Of a stretch of DNA of 58,848 nt, positions 36,581 through 45,414 are shown in pieces. The notes under the pieces were generated by a model. It did no database searches, was not told the origin of the DNA, and saw nothing but the letters and a program-made list of their open reading frames with translations. The stretch covers positions 1-58,848 of the forward strand of contig NZ_JAJTBB010000027.1 of NCBI RefSeq assembly GCF_021287135.1. The letters are read 5' to 3'. Origin of the DNA: Acidovorax sp. (lineage in GTDB: Bacteria; Pseudomonadota; Gammaproteobacteria; Burkholderiales; Burkholderiaceae_C). Each line of letters begins with the position of its first letter. Positions within the stretch are counted from its first letter, which is position 1. Both the position numbers and the translations under genes were made by a program.

Positions 36581-37210
36581 ATGCTGAGGGTCTGGGGGCG
36601 GCTGTCGTCCATCAATGTGCGCAAGGTGGTCTGGGCCGTGCAGGAGCTGGGCCTGCCGTCGGTGCAGCGCACCGACGCGGGCGGCCAGTTCGGCATCGTG
36701 CGCGAGCCGCGCTACCTGGCCCTCAACCCCAACGGACTGGTGCCGCTGATCGAGGACGACGAGACCGGCACGGTGCTGTGGGAGTCCAACACCATCGTGC
36801 GCTACCTGTGCGCGCGCCATGCGCCGGGCGAGCTGTACCCCGAGGCGCTGCCCGCGCGCTTCGTGGCCGAGCAGTGGATGGACTGGCAGCAGACCACGCT
36901 GAACCCCGCAGGGCGCGACGCGTTCATCCAGTGGATCCGCACGCCCGCCGCGCAGCGCAACGACGCGCTCATCGCGGCCTCCGTGGCCGCCACCGAGCCG
37001 CTGATGGCGCTGCTGGACGACCACCTGGCGCGCCAGCCGTTCATGGCGGGCGAGCACTTCACCATGGCCGACATTCCGGTGGGCTGCGAGATCCACCGCT
37101 GGTGGGGCCTGCCGCAGGAACGCCCCGCGCGGCCGCACCTGGAGCGCTGGTACCACGCGGTCAGCGCCCGTCCCGGCGCCCGGGGCGTGCTGGACCTGCC
37201 CCTGGCATGA
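36581..37210 (+). CDS. Glutathione S-transferase family protein
   Basis: The N-terminal thioredoxin-like domain (1-80) has the likely catalytic serine in RLSSINVRK, the cis-proline stretch NPNGLVPLIED and the glutathione-binding WESNTIVRYL. The C-terminal helical domain includes FTMADIPVGCEIHRWWG. At 209 residues it is a standard bacterial GST; its substrate is unknown. It is co-oriented with and directly behind the aminotransferase. Confidence 0.92.
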   Translation: MLRVWGRLSSINVRKVVWAVQELGLPSVQRTDAGGQFGIVREPRYLALNPNGLVPLIEDDETGTVLWESNTIVRYLCARHAPGELYPEALPARFVAEQWMDWQQTTLNPAGRDAFIQWIRTPAAQRNDALIAASVAATEPLMALLDDHLARQPFMAGEHFTMADIPVGCEIHRWWGLPQERPARPHLERWYHAVSARPGARGVLDLPLA

Positions 37211-37212
37211 GT

Positions 37213-37330
37213 GCACATCCCCCTGAGCGGCTACGCCGCTTCCCCCTTCTCTCGCTGCGCCATGCGCCGCGGGAAGGGGGACGCCGCCGGTGCGGCGGGG
37301 CGGCCCTTGCACGGCGGCCGCTGGCAGCTG
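37213..37330. repeat. Family B GC-rich repeat
   Basis: CCCCCTGAGCGGCTACGCCG with CTTCCCCC, then GGGAAGGGGGACGCCGCC and GCGGGGCGGCCCTTGCACGG, in the standard order. It separates the GST gene from the first PhzF gene. Confidence 0.72.
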
Positions 37331-37392
37331 CCGCGCTGGTTTCAACGCCCACCGCCGATCGCACAACCTAGATGTAAGTTGACGGAGTGACC

Positions 37393-38256
37393 ATGCACCA
37401 GCGCCCGTTCAAGCAGATCGACGTGTTCAGCCACCGCCCGGGCTACGGCAACCCCGTGGCCGTGGTGCTGGACGCCGACGGCCTGGGGGATGCCGACATG
37501 CGGCGCTTCGCCGCCTGGACCAACCTGTCGGAAACCACCTTCCTGCTGCCGCCCACGGAGGCCGGTCGCGCCGCGGGCGCCGACTACCGCGTGCGTATCT
37601 TCAGCCCCAGCGGCGAACTGCCCTTTGCAGGCCATCCCACGCTGGGCACCTGCCACGCCTGGCTGCAGGCGGGCCACGTGCCGCGGCAGCGCGGCCTGGT
37701 GGTGCAGGAATGTTCGCTGGGCCTGGTGCGCGTGGAGCACGCTGGCGACACGCTGGCCTTTGCCGCGCCCCCGCTGCAGCGCAGCGCCCCCAGCCCGGCC
37801 CTGGTGCCGCTGATTGCCAGCGCCCTGGGGCTGCGGCCGCACCAGATCCTGGGCGCGCAGTTGCTGGACAACGGCCCCGTGTGGCTGGGCCTGCTGCTGG
37901 ACAGCGCCGACACCGTGCTGGGCCTGCGCCCCGACCATGCGCGCCTGAAGGACCTGGGCCAGGACGTGGGCGTGATCCACGTGGCGCCCACGGCCGCCGA
38001 CACCGGGCAGCCCGGCGCGGTGGTGCGCGCCTTTGCGGCGCCCATGGGCAACCCCGAAGACCCGGTGACCGGCACCCTCAACGCCAGCCTGGCCGAGTGG
38101 CTGATCGCCGACGGCCTGGCACCCCGGCAGTACCTGGTAGCCCAGGGCGAATGCCTGGGCCGCGCCGGACGCGTGCACGTGCGCCAGGACGAGCAGCACC
38201 AGATCTGGGTGGGCGGCCAGGCCGTGACCTGTATCGAAGGAACGGTGCTGCTGTGA
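37393..38256 (+). CDS. PhzF-family isomerase (first paralogue)
   Basis: PhzF enzymes have a diaminopimelate epimerase-like fold and isomerise small molecules using a glutamate. Here Glu47 (TNLSETTFLLPP) matches that residue, and FAGHPTLGTCHAW and NPEDPVTGTLNASLAEWL are family motifs. The 287-residue length is normal. The ATG has GGAG upstream; a GTG six bases earlier is in frame. A second PhzF gene follows after 178 bases. The substrate is unknown, and no phenazine genes are present. Confidence 0.92.
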   Translation: MHQRPFKQIDVFSHRPGYGNPVAVVLDADGLGDADMRRFAAWTNLSETTFLLPPTEAGRAAGADYRVRIFSPSGELPFAGHPTLGTCHAWLQAGHVPRQRGLVVQECSLGLVRVEHAGDTLAFAAPPLQRSAPSPALVPLIASALGLRPHQILGAQLLDNGPVWLGLLLDSADTVLGLRPDHARLKDLGQDVGVIHVAPTAADTGQPGAVVRAFAAPMGNPEDPVTGTLNASLAEWLIADGLAPRQYLVAQGECLGRAGRVHVRQDEQHQIWVGGQAVTCIEGTVLL

Positions 38257-38434
38257 GCAAACCCGCCGCCCCCTTGCCGCCACCCAGCGGCTGAGCTGCC
38301 CGGGGACTGCTGCCCGCTGGGCGCCCCGACAACCCGCCATAGATGGCGCCCAGATGCGCTGGGCCCGCCACCGGCGTGCCCGCCTTCCGCCCAGGACCAC
38401 CGCTTTCTCGTTTTTTCCAAAGGACTTTGAAACC

Positions 38435-39310
38435 ATGCACCAGCGCCCTTTCCAGCAAGTTGACGTCTTTACCGACCAGCCCTACCGCGGCAACCCGCTG
38501 GCTGTGGTGCTGGACGGCACCGGCCTCAGCACCGAAGCCATGCAGGCGTTCACGAACTGGACCAACCTGTCGGAAGCCACCTTTGTGCTGCCGCCCACCC
38601 CTGAAGGCCGCGCGGCCGGTGCGGACTACCGCGTGCGCATCTTCTGCCCGGGGCGGGAGCTGCCCTTCGCGGGCCACCCCACGCTGGGCAGCTGCCACGC
38701 CTGGCTGAAGGCGGGCGGCCGGCCGCAGGCCGCGGGCAAGGTGGTGCAGGAATGCGGCGTGGGCCTGGTCACGCTGCGCCAGGACGGCGAGCGCCTGGCC
38801 TTTGCCGCGCCGCCGCTCCTCAAGAGCGGCCCGCTGCCCGAAGAAGACGTGGCGCTGATCGCCCGCGGCCTGGGTGTGGCGCGCAGCGACATCCTGCACC
38901 ACGCCTGGTGCGACAACGGGCCCAACTGGCGCGGCGTGATGCTGCGCTCGGCCGAGCAGGTGCGCTCGCTCAAGCCCGATGCCAGCATCCTGGGCCAGCT
39001 GGACGTGGGGGTGGTCGGACCCCGTGGCAAGGTCGGCGTGATCGGCAGCACCGACGCCGACGGCATCGCGTTTGAAGTGCGCGCCTTCTTCCCCGGCAAC
39101 AACGGGCTGGCCGAAGACCCCGTGACCGGCAGCCTGAACGCCGCCCTCGCGCAGTGGCTCATCGGCGCCGGCCTGGCGCCCACGCAGTACGTCGCGGCCC
39201 AGGGTACGTGCCTGGGCCGTGCGGGACGGGTGTACGTCCAGCAGGACGGCGACACCATCTGGGTGGGCGGCAGCAGCGTGACCTGCGTGGCGGGCGAGGT
39301 GCTGCTGTGA
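38435..39310 (+). CDS. PhzF-family isomerase (second paralogue)
   Basis: This 291-residue protein is clearly related to the preceding one along its whole length: both begin MHQRPF, share Glu47 (TNLSEATFVLPP) and the FAGHPTLGSCHAW motif, and end in GRAGRVYVQ/ V-type WVGG blocks. The pair looks like a tandem duplication that has diverged. AAAGGA precedes the ATG. Its stop overlaps the GTG start of the VOC gene, so it belongs to the following operon. Confidence 0.92.
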   Translation: MHQRPFQQVDVFTDQPYRGNPLAVVLDGTGLSTEAMQAFTNWTNLSEATFVLPPTPEGRAAGADYRVRIFCPGRELPFAGHPTLGSCHAWLKAGGRPQAAGKVVQECGVGLVTLRQDGERLAFAAPPLLKSGPLPEEDVALIARGLGVARSDILHHAWCDNGPNWRGVMLRSAEQVRSLKPDASILGQLDVGVVGPRGKVGVIGSTDADGIAFEVRAFFPGNNGLAEDPVTGSLNAALAQWLIGAGLAPTQYVAAQGTCLGRAGRVYVQQDGDTIWVGGSSVTCVAGEVLL

Positions 39311-40035
39311 CAGCCCCTGCAACCGGCCCCTGCGTGGACCACCTCGTCGTGCTGGCGGCCGACCTGGCCAGCGGCGTGGCCTGGTGCGAGCGCACGCTGG
39401 GCGTCACCCCCGCCGCCGGCGGCGAACACCCGCTGATGGGCACGCACAACCGCATTCTCAACATCAGCAGCCCGGCGCACCCGCGCGCCTACCTGGAGGT
39501 GATTGCTATCAATCCAGGAGCTGGCAGCACCCGCCCCACGGGCGCCAAACGCTGGTTTGACATGGATGATGCGACCCTGCAGGCGCAGGTGGCAGCGCAC
39601 GGCCCGCAGTGCATCCACTGGGTGGCCAGCGTGCCCGACGTGGCCGAGCGCTGCGCCGCCCTGGCCGCGCTGGACATCGACCGCGGCCCGGTGCTCACCG
39701 CCAGCCGCCCCACGCCCAGCGGCCTGCTGCAGTGGCAGATCACCGTGCGGGACGACGGCCTGCGCCTGATGGACGGCTGCCTGCCCACGCTCATCCAGTG
39801 GGGCCCCGTGCACCCGTGCGACAGCCTGCCCGCATCGGGCGTGCAACTGCACTCCCTGGCCCTGCAGCACCCGCAGGCCGCCACGCTGCAGGCCGCGTGC
39901 CAGGCCATCGGCGTGGCGAACTGCGTGGAGGTGGTCGCGAGCGGCGCACCGCGCCTGACCGCGCAGCTCAGCACCCCGCGCGGCCCCCTCACCCTTTCGT
40001 CGTCCTGCTTCACCGAAACGAGAACCGCCCCATGA
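39307..40035 (+). CDS. VOC / glyoxalase-like protein
   Basis: The 242-residue protein starts at GTG inside the PhzF stop (GTGA). The N-terminal VDHLVVLAADLASGVAWCER and GTHNRILNIS are typical of the glyoxalase-3-like group, followed by YLEVIAINPGAG and WFDMDD. These proteins often lack known enzyme function. It is coupled by ATGA to the dehydratase downstream. Confidence 0.82.
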   Translation: MTAPATGPCVDHLVVLAADLASGVAWCERTLGVTPAAGGEHPLMGTHNRILNISSPAHPRAYLEVIAINPGAGSTRPTGAKRWFDMDDATLQAQVAAHGPQCIHWVASVPDVAERCAALAALDIDRGPVLTASRPTPSGLLQWQITVRDDGLRLMDGCLPTLIQWGPVHPCDSLPASGVQLHSLALQHPQAATLQAACQAIGVANCVEVVASGAPRLTAQLSTPRGPLTLSSSCFTETRTAP

Positions 40036-41018
40036 ACACCCGCCTCGACCCCACCGCCCTGCTCCCCACCCTGGCCGACATCGAAGCCGCCGCGCAGGTG
40101 GTGTACCGCGACTTCGCCGCCACGCCCCAGTACCGCTGGGCGCTGCTCAGCGAGCGCCTGGGCACCAGCTGCTGGCTCAAGCACGAAAACCACACGCCCG
40201 TGGGCGCGTTCAAGATCCGCGGCGGCCTGACCTACTTCGACCAGCTGGCGCAGCGCGGGGCGCTGCCGCGCGAGGTGATCAGCGCCACGCGCGGCAACCA
40301 CGGCCAAAGCATGGGCTGGGCGGCGCGCCGCCACGGCGTGGCCTGCACCATCGTCGTGCCGCGCGGCAACTCGGTGGAAAAGAACGCGGCCATGCGCGCC
40401 CTGGGCGTGACGCTCATCGAACATGGCGACGACTTTCAGGAAGCACGCGAGCACGCCATCCAACTGGCCGCCCAGCGCGGGGCCCACATGGTGCCCAGCT
40501 TCCACCCCGACCTGCTGCGCGGCGTGAGCACCTACTGGTGGGAGTTCTTGCGCGCCGTGCCGCAGCTGGACGTGGTGTATGTGCCCATCGGCCAGGGCTC
40601 GGGCGCCTGCTCGGCCATCGCGGCCAAGCTGGCCCTGCAACACCCCGTGCGCGTGGTCGGCGTGGTCAGCAGCCACGCCACCACGTACGCCGACTCGCTG
40701 GCCGCCGGCCGCGTGGTGGAGGCGCCCGTCACCACGCAGCTGGCCGACGGCATGGCCTGCCGCGTGGCCGATGCCGAGGCGCTGGCGGTGCTGGCCCCGC
40801 ACATCGACCACCTCGTGCAGGTGAGCGACGCCGAGGTGGCCGCCGCCATGCGCGCGATCTTTACCGACACGCACAACGTCGCCGAAGGCGCCGGGGCCGC
40901 TGCGCTGGCGGCGGCGCTGCAGGAGCGCGCCACGCTGCAAGGCCAGAACGTCGGCCTGGCGATGACGGGCGGCAATGTGGATGCCCCCGCGTTTGCGAAG
41001 GTGCTGCAAGCCGGCTGA
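40032..41018 (+). CDS. Threonine dehydratase-like PLP enzyme
   Basis: A fold-type II PLP enzyme of 328 residues with PLP lysine Lys61 (TPVGAFKIRGGLTYF), the SATRGNHGQSMGWAA phosphate/substrate loop and a glycine-rich site (VPIGQGSGACSAI). There is no C-terminal ACT regulatory domain, so it is of the catabolic or serine/hydroxy-amino-acid type. It would remove ammonia from threonine, serine or a related compound. It is the last gene of the phzF-VOC-dehydratase coupled set. Confidence 0.9.
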   Translation: MNTRLDPTALLPTLADIEAAAQVVYRDFAATPQYRWALLSERLGTSCWLKHENHTPVGAFKIRGGLTYFDQLAQRGALPREVISATRGNHGQSMGWAARRHGVACTIVVPRGNSVEKNAAMRALGVTLIEHGDDFQEAREHAIQLAAQRGAHMVPSFHPDLLRGVSTYWWEFLRAVPQLDVVYVPIGQGSGACSAIAAKLALQHPVRVVGVVSSHATTYADSLAAGRVVEAPVTTQLADGMACRVADAEALAVLAPHIDHLVQVSDAEVAAAMRAIFTDTHNVAEGAGAAALAAALQERATLQGQNVGLAMTGGNVDAPAFAKVLQAG

Positions 41019-41117
41019 TCCACCGCAGCCCCGGGTGCAGGACAATGCCTGCGGGTGCGGCGGCGGCCAGCGGCCAGCGCAGCGCCCGCCACAACAAGAG
41101 CATTCGAGGGACCGTCC

Positions 41118-42908
41118 ATGCCACCTACGCCACCGTCGGCCTACCGCTGGGGCCTGCGCGCCGTCATCGCGCTGCAATGCCTGCTGATTGGCGCCTTCCT
41201 CTACACCAACTTGGCGGCGCCCGCCCCCACCGGGCCGCGCCTGCCCGCCGTGCAGGGGGACATGCTGTGGCTGGAGAGCCATGGCGCCTTGCACCAGTTC
41301 AACGCGGCAGGCCAGCGGCTGCGCCGCGTGGAGCTGGCCCAGCTCAAGCTGTCGCCCGGCCCCTCCAGCCTGCAGTTCACGCAGGAGAACGTTTTCTGGG
41401 TGCACGACGCCAGCCGCGTGCACCGCTGCAACCTGTCGCAGATGCAGTGCACGGCGCTGGACCTGCCCGGCCTGTCGGGCCGCTCGGACTACCGCTGGGT
41501 GCGCGTGCGCAGCGACGAGGGGGAAATCGTGGTGTCGGACACCTCCGCCCACCAGGTGCTGGTGTATGGCCGCGCCGCGGCCAGCGGGCCGTACGAGCTG
41601 CGGCACACCTACGCTGACGGCCTGCGGTTTCCCAACCAGACGCTGCCCGCCCCGCACGGGATGTGGGTGGCCAACACCAACCAGCACCAGATCGAGCGGC
41701 TGGACGACAGCGCGCCGGGCACTGCCGGGCCGGCCCGGCAGGCGTACCCCGTCGCCCACCCCGGCCTGCGCGCCATGCGGCGCTTTCCGTTTGCCATGGA
41801 ACGCGACCCCGAAGGCCGGCTGTGGGTGCTGGTGGCCAACGGGGCCATGCGCGACGCCGACGTGCTGCGCCTGAACCCGCAGCTGCAGCCCGAGCGCGTG
41901 GTCCCCATCTCCGCCGGGCAGGACCCCAACGCCATCGTGCTTTTCGGCCAGCACCTGCTGCTGACCGACCTGCGCAACTACGTGGTGCACCGGCTCGACC
42001 TGCAAGGCCAGGTGCTCGCGCCTTTTGGCGACGCGGCCTTCCACGCCGAGCTGAATGCCGCCCGGCAGCGAGCCGCCTGGCTGGGGCGGCTCCCCAGGCT
42101 GCTGATCGGCAGCATCGGCGTGCTGCTGCTGGCCGCCCTGTGGCTGGCCTGGAAGACCGGCGAACTGGGACAGCTGCGGGGCGCGGCCTGGCGGCAGGCG
42201 CCCGCCACCCGCGCAGGCGCGCCGGCACCCACGGCGACCCCTGCGCAAACGGCCTCCCACGCCCTCGCGGACGCCCCCGGCCCGGCGGAGCCCCTGCCGC
42301 CTGGCACCGCCGCGCCCAGCCCGGCCCGCATCACCCGCGTCCAGGCCCTGCCCGGGAGCACCCGCACGGCCCGCCGCACCGTGGTGGGGGCAGCGGTGCT
42401 GATGGGTGCGGTGCTGGCCTGGGCGGCCTACGAACTCTGGCCCTACCTGACCCAGTACGGCTGCACGCACGCCATGGGCTGCGCCGGCCCGAGGACCCTG
42501 CTGGCGGCCTTTTGCACCCTGCCCTTGCTGGCCGTGGCGATGAGCTGGCGGCAGCTCAAGGCCATGGAGTCCATCCGCATCGGCACCGACGGCGCGCAGG
42601 TTCAGGCCCGGTTCGGCCGGCGCCGCTACCAGGCACCGGCCGCGCAGGTGACCTGCACGCGCCAGCACCTGCTGATCGGCACCGGCATGATTCCCCTGCG
42701 GCTGCGCACCACGCCGCTGTTCGACGAGGACGCGTTGCGCACAAACATCATCGACCGTCTTCCCCAGCTGAACATGCACGACAGCGTGTGGCACAACGGG
42801 CTGGTGGTGCACTACTGGCGGTACGGCGGCTGGCGCGGCCGCGCCATCGTGGTGGGCATGGCAGTGCTGCTGTGCCTGGCGGTCACCCTGCGCTGGGTGC
42901 TGCGCTGA
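41118..42908 (+). CDS. Membrane-anchored protein with NHL/beta-propeller-like domain
   Basis: This 596-residue protein has a membrane helix at about 14-30, then an extracytoplasmic region (about 35-325) with repeated short patterns such as GDMLWLESHGALHQFNAAGQ, APHGMWVANTNQHQIERLD and PEGRLWVLVANG, spaced as in NHL or six-bladed propellers. Four more hydrophobic helices follow (about 331-350, 417-437, 448-465 and the C-terminus), separated by an Ala/Pro-rich linker. GAGGGA lies before the ATG. Function is not recognised. Confidence 0.75.
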   Translation: MPPTPPSAYRWGLRAVIALQCLLIGAFLYTNLAAPAPTGPRLPAVQGDMLWLESHGALHQFNAAGQRLRRVELAQLKLSPGPSSLQFTQENVFWVHDASRVHRCNLSQMQCTALDLPGLSGRSDYRWVRVRSDEGEIVVSDTSAHQVLVYGRAAASGPYELRHTYADGLRFPNQTLPAPHGMWVANTNQHQIERLDDSAPGTAGPARQAYPVAHPGLRAMRRFPFAMERDPEGRLWVLVANGAMRDADVLRLNPQLQPERVVPISAGQDPNAIVLFGQHLLLTDLRNYVVHRLDLQGQVLAPFGDAAFHAELNAARQRAAWLGRLPRLLIGSIGVLLLAALWLAWKTGELGQLRGAAWRQAPATRAGAPAPTATPAQTASHALADAPGPAEPLPPGTAAPSPARITRVQALPGSTRTARRTVVGAAVLMGAVLAWAAYELWPYLTQYGCTHAMGCAGPRTLLAAFCTLPLLAVAMSWRQLKAMESIRIGTDGAQVQARFGRRRYQAPAAQVTCTRQHLLIGTGMIPLRLRTTPLFDEDALRTNIIDRLPQLNMHDSVWHNGLVVHYWRYGGWRGRAIVVGMAVLLCLAVTLRWVLR

Positions 42909-42952
42909 GCGGCGCGCTGAGTGGCGCCTCCGCTGCTGCAGCGCAGCATCGA

Positions 42953-43012
42953 AAACTACAAAATTGATAGCATCCGTCGCCCTAGCGACAAGCGCCAACC
43001 GGCTTTGTCATC
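42953..43012. repeat. Family A palindromic repeat, diverged copy
   Basis: CTACAAAATTGATAGCATCC, then a GCGACAAGCGCC centre and CGGCTTTGTCATCA, correspond to the family A outline though the inner arms have diverged. It lies between the propeller gene and the phosphatase gene. Confidence 0.5.
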
Positions 43013-43024
43013 ACAATCCGCCGC

Positions 43025-43696
43025 ATGGGAACCCTCTACCTCGTGCGCCATGGCCAGGCCTCGTTTGGCGCGGATGACTACGACGTGCTCAGCCCCCGCG
43101 GCCGGCAGCAGGCGGTGCGCCTGGGTGAGTACTGGCGCGCGCGCGGGCTGGCGTTCGATGCGGTGATTACCGGCACGCTGCGCCGGCACACCGAGACGCT
43201 GGACGGCATTGCCGAGGGGCTGCAGGCCCTGCCCGAGGTGACGCGCTGGCCGGGCCTCAACGAATACGACAGCCACGCGCTGATTGCCGCCATCCACCCG
43301 CAGCCGCTGGGGCCGGCCGATACGCCCGAGCGGTTCCGCCAGCACTTTCGCATCCTGTGCGACGCGCTGGCGCAGTGGATGGCTGGCGTCATCAGCCCGC
43401 AGGGCATGCCCAGCTGGAACGAGTTTTCCGGCGGCGTGCGCGCGGTGCTGGACCATGTGCGCCACCACCATGCGGGCCAGAACGTGCTGCTGGTGAGCAG
43501 CGGCGGCCCCATTTCGGCCGCCGTGGGCGAGGTGCTGGGCACGGCGCCGGAGGTGACGATTGCGCTGAACATGCGCATCCGCAACAGCGCGGTGACGGAG
43601 TTTTCCATCTCGCCCAAGCGGCTGATGCTGCAGACCTTCAACACGCTGCCGCACCTCAACGAAGGCCCGCACCTGGACTGGATCACCCACGCCTGA
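43025..43696 (+). CDS. Histidine phosphatase family protein
   Basis: The 223-residue protein has the family signature LVRHGQASFG with Arg8, His9, Gly10, the second helix ITGTLRRHTETLDGIAEGLQ with its arginine, and a later SSGGPISA in place of the usual second catalytic histidine stretch (GH or SHGG). That last motif lacks a histidine, so activity may be altered. It is not linked by operon to the divergently placed MarR gene that follows. Confidence 0.9.
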   Translation: MGTLYLVRHGQASFGADDYDVLSPRGRQQAVRLGEYWRARGLAFDAVITGTLRRHTETLDGIAEGLQALPEVTRWPGLNEYDSHALIAAIHPQPLGPADTPERFRQHFRILCDALAQWMAGVISPQGMPSWNEFSGGVRAVLDHVRHHHAGQNVLLVSSGGPISAAVGEVLGTAPEVTIALNMRIRNSAVTEFSISPKRLMLQTFNTLPHLNEGPHLDWITHA

Positions 43697-43722
43697 GAAC
43701 CTGTTCTGAGCCCGGGCCGCCT

Positions 43723-44253
43723 TCAGCCGCCCGCGCCCCCGCCGCTGCGCCCGCCCCGCATGCGGTATGTGCGCGGCAGGTGGGCGTGCTCGGCCAGCAG
43801 CGCATCGGCATTGGCCTGCAGCAGGCCCAGGGCCTGGTCCAGCAGCTCCACGGTTTCCGCGGGCAGGCCGCGCAGCAGCGCCTGGTTGAGCTGCTTGACC
43901 TGAGGGAACAGGGCCTCGTACACCGCCATCCCCTCGGGCGTGAGCCGCAGCCGCGCCTGGCGCTTGTCGCCGGGCAGAGGTTCGCGGGTGAGGAGCTTCT
44001 TGGCCTGCAGCGAGGTAATGGCGCGCGAGGTGCGCGCCCGGTCCAGCCCCAGCCGGCGCGCCAGCTCGGCGGGCGGCAGGTCCGGGTGCTGCGCCAGCCA
44101 CATCAGCAGCCCCCATTCGCGGCGGGTGATGCCGTAGCCGCCCTCGCACAGGCGGATCACCAGGCTGCCCGACACCCCCATCAGCCGGTTCAGCCGGTAC
44201 ATCAGCAGGTCACTGGCGGCCTGCGGGTCGCGCAGGCGGGAGGCGTCGGTCAT
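43723..44253 (-). CDS. MarR-family transcriptional regulator
   Basis: The 176-residue protein has the winged-helix core (LPPAELARRLGLDRARTSRA for the recognition helix, then LPGDKRQARLRLTPEG for the wing), flanked by dimerisation helices, and a Gly/Arg-rich tail. It is divergent from a Bug-type receptor gene; a perfect 12-base palindrome lies between them and overlaps a candidate promoter, so repression of the receptor gene is likely. Confidence 0.92.
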   Translation of the reverse strand: MTDASRLRDPQAASDLLMYRLNRLMGVSGSLVIRLCEGGYGITRREWGLLMWLAQHPDLPPAELARRLGLDRARTSRAITSLQAKKLLTREPLPGDKRQARLRLTPEGMAVYEALFPQVKQLNQALLRGLPAETVELLDQALGLLQANADALLAEHAHLPRTYRMRGGRSGGGAGG

Positions 44254-44279
44254 CGGTGCAAACCCGGAAGATGGTTGAT

Positions 44280-44309
44280 TTGAACAATCGATTGTCAGGC
44301 CCCTAGAGT
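44280..44309 (+). promoter_or_regulatory. Candidate promoter with MarR-type palindrome
   Basis: ACAATCGATTGT (44284-44295) is a perfect palindrome. It overlaps a possible -35 element TTGAAC (44280-44285), with TAGAGT (44304-44309) 18 bases downstream as -10. The position fits an operator bound by the divergent MarR protein. Confidence 0.6.
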
Positions 44310-44366
44310 GGCAGGGAACGGGGCTTGACTTCCATCATCCCCGGCCACACCCCAGGAGCCCACACC

Positions 44367-45410
44367 ATGATCCACTCCCGCCCCCACACGCATCGGCCCA
44401 CGCACCGGCCCACGCACAAGCGCCCGCTGGCACGGCGCCCCCTGCTGGCCGCGGCCCTCGGCCTGGCCGCCTCCCTGGTGCTGGGCACGCCCGGCGCCCA
44501 GGCCCAATCCGCCAGTGCCGCGGCCGACGCGCCCCTGCGCATCGTGGTGGGCTACCCGCCCGGCGGCTCCAGCGACCGCGTGGCCCGCATCGTGGCCGAC
44601 AAGCTGCAGGCCAAGCTGGGCAGCCCGGTCATCGTCGAGAACAAGACGGGTGCGGGCGGCCGCCTCTCGGCCCAGTACGTGAAGGCCGCCCCGGCCAACC
44701 AGCCCGCCCTGCTGCTGGCCAACCCCGCCGTGATGGTGGTGGCGCCGCTGGTGTTCCCCGATGCGGGCTACGACGCCGAGCGAGACTTCCGCGCCGTGAG
44801 CCATGTGAACAGCTACGAGTTCGGCGTGGCGGTGGGCAGCGCCGTGCCCGTGAAGGAGCTGCGCCACCTGCTGGCCTGGCTGCGCGCCAACCCCGAGCAG
44901 GCCAACTTCGGCGTGCCCGCCACCGGCAGCCTGCCGCACTTCTTTGGCCTGATGGTGGGCGACGCCGCCAAGGTACGGGCCGAAGTCGTGGGCTACCGCG
45001 GCTCCGCCCCGCTGACCACCGACCTGATCGGCGGCCAGGTGCCCGTGGCGTTCGACACCTTTGACAGCCTGCTGCCCCAGCACGAAGCCGGCAAGGTGCG
45101 CGTGCTGGCCGTCTCCGGCGCCCAGCGCAGCCGGCTGGCACCCGGCGTGCCCACGTTCAAGGAGGCCGGGCTGGACCTGGCTGCCACGGGCTGGAACACC
45201 TTCTTCGCCCCCGCCAGCATGCCCGCTGCCCAGGTGGAGCGGCTGTCGCAGCTCATTGTGGAAGTGATGAAGGACCCCGACACGCGCCGCAAGTTCGAGG
45301 CCGCCAAGATGGAGCCCGTGGCTGCCACCCGCGCGCAGACCGAGGCCATGCTCAAGGCCTACAAGGCGCAGTGGGCGCCGGTGGTGCAGCGCTCCGGCTT
45401 CAAACCTTGA
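44367..45410 (+). CDS. Bug-family tripartite tricarboxylate receptor (TctC type)
   Basis: Bug proteins are periplasmic solute receptors that are very abundant in Comamonadaceae and Bordetella. The 347-residue precursor has a His/Thr-rich N-terminus and a signal peptide ending at about residue 46 (GAQAQ), then LRIVVGYPPGGSSDRVAR, family hallmark, and NKTGAGGRLSAQYVK. AGGAG lies upstream of the chosen ATG. No membrane TctA/TctB partners are near, as is common. The sulfatase gene downstream may handle a related substrate. Confidence 0.93.
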   Translation: MIHSRPHTHRPTHRPTHKRPLARRPLLAAALGLAASLVLGTPGAQAQSASAAADAPLRIVVGYPPGGSSDRVARIVADKLQAKLGSPVIVENKTGAGGRLSAQYVKAAPANQPALLLANPAVMVVAPLVFPDAGYDAERDFRAVSHVNSYEFGVAVGSAVPVKELRHLLAWLRANPEQANFGVPATGSLPHFFGLMVGDAAKVRAEVVGYRGSAPLTTDLIGGQVPVAFDTFDSLLPQHEAGKVRVLAVSGAQRSRLAPGVPTFKEAGLDLAATGWNTFFAPASMPAAQVERLSQLIVEVMKDPDTRRKFEAAKMEPVAATRAQTEAMLKAYKAQWAPVVQRSGFKP

Positions 45411-45414
45411 CAGG

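Noticed and set aside
39500-39535. GCTATCAATCCAGGAGCTGG in the VOC gene, similar to half of a family A repeat
   Set aside because: It encodes a stretch (AINPGAG) that fits the VOC family in frame, so homology explains it better than repeat insertion.
39489-42998. Long minus-strand open frame of 1169 codons
   Set aside because: It is antisense to the VOC, dehydratase and propeller genes with the low-complexity composition of a GC-rich shadow.
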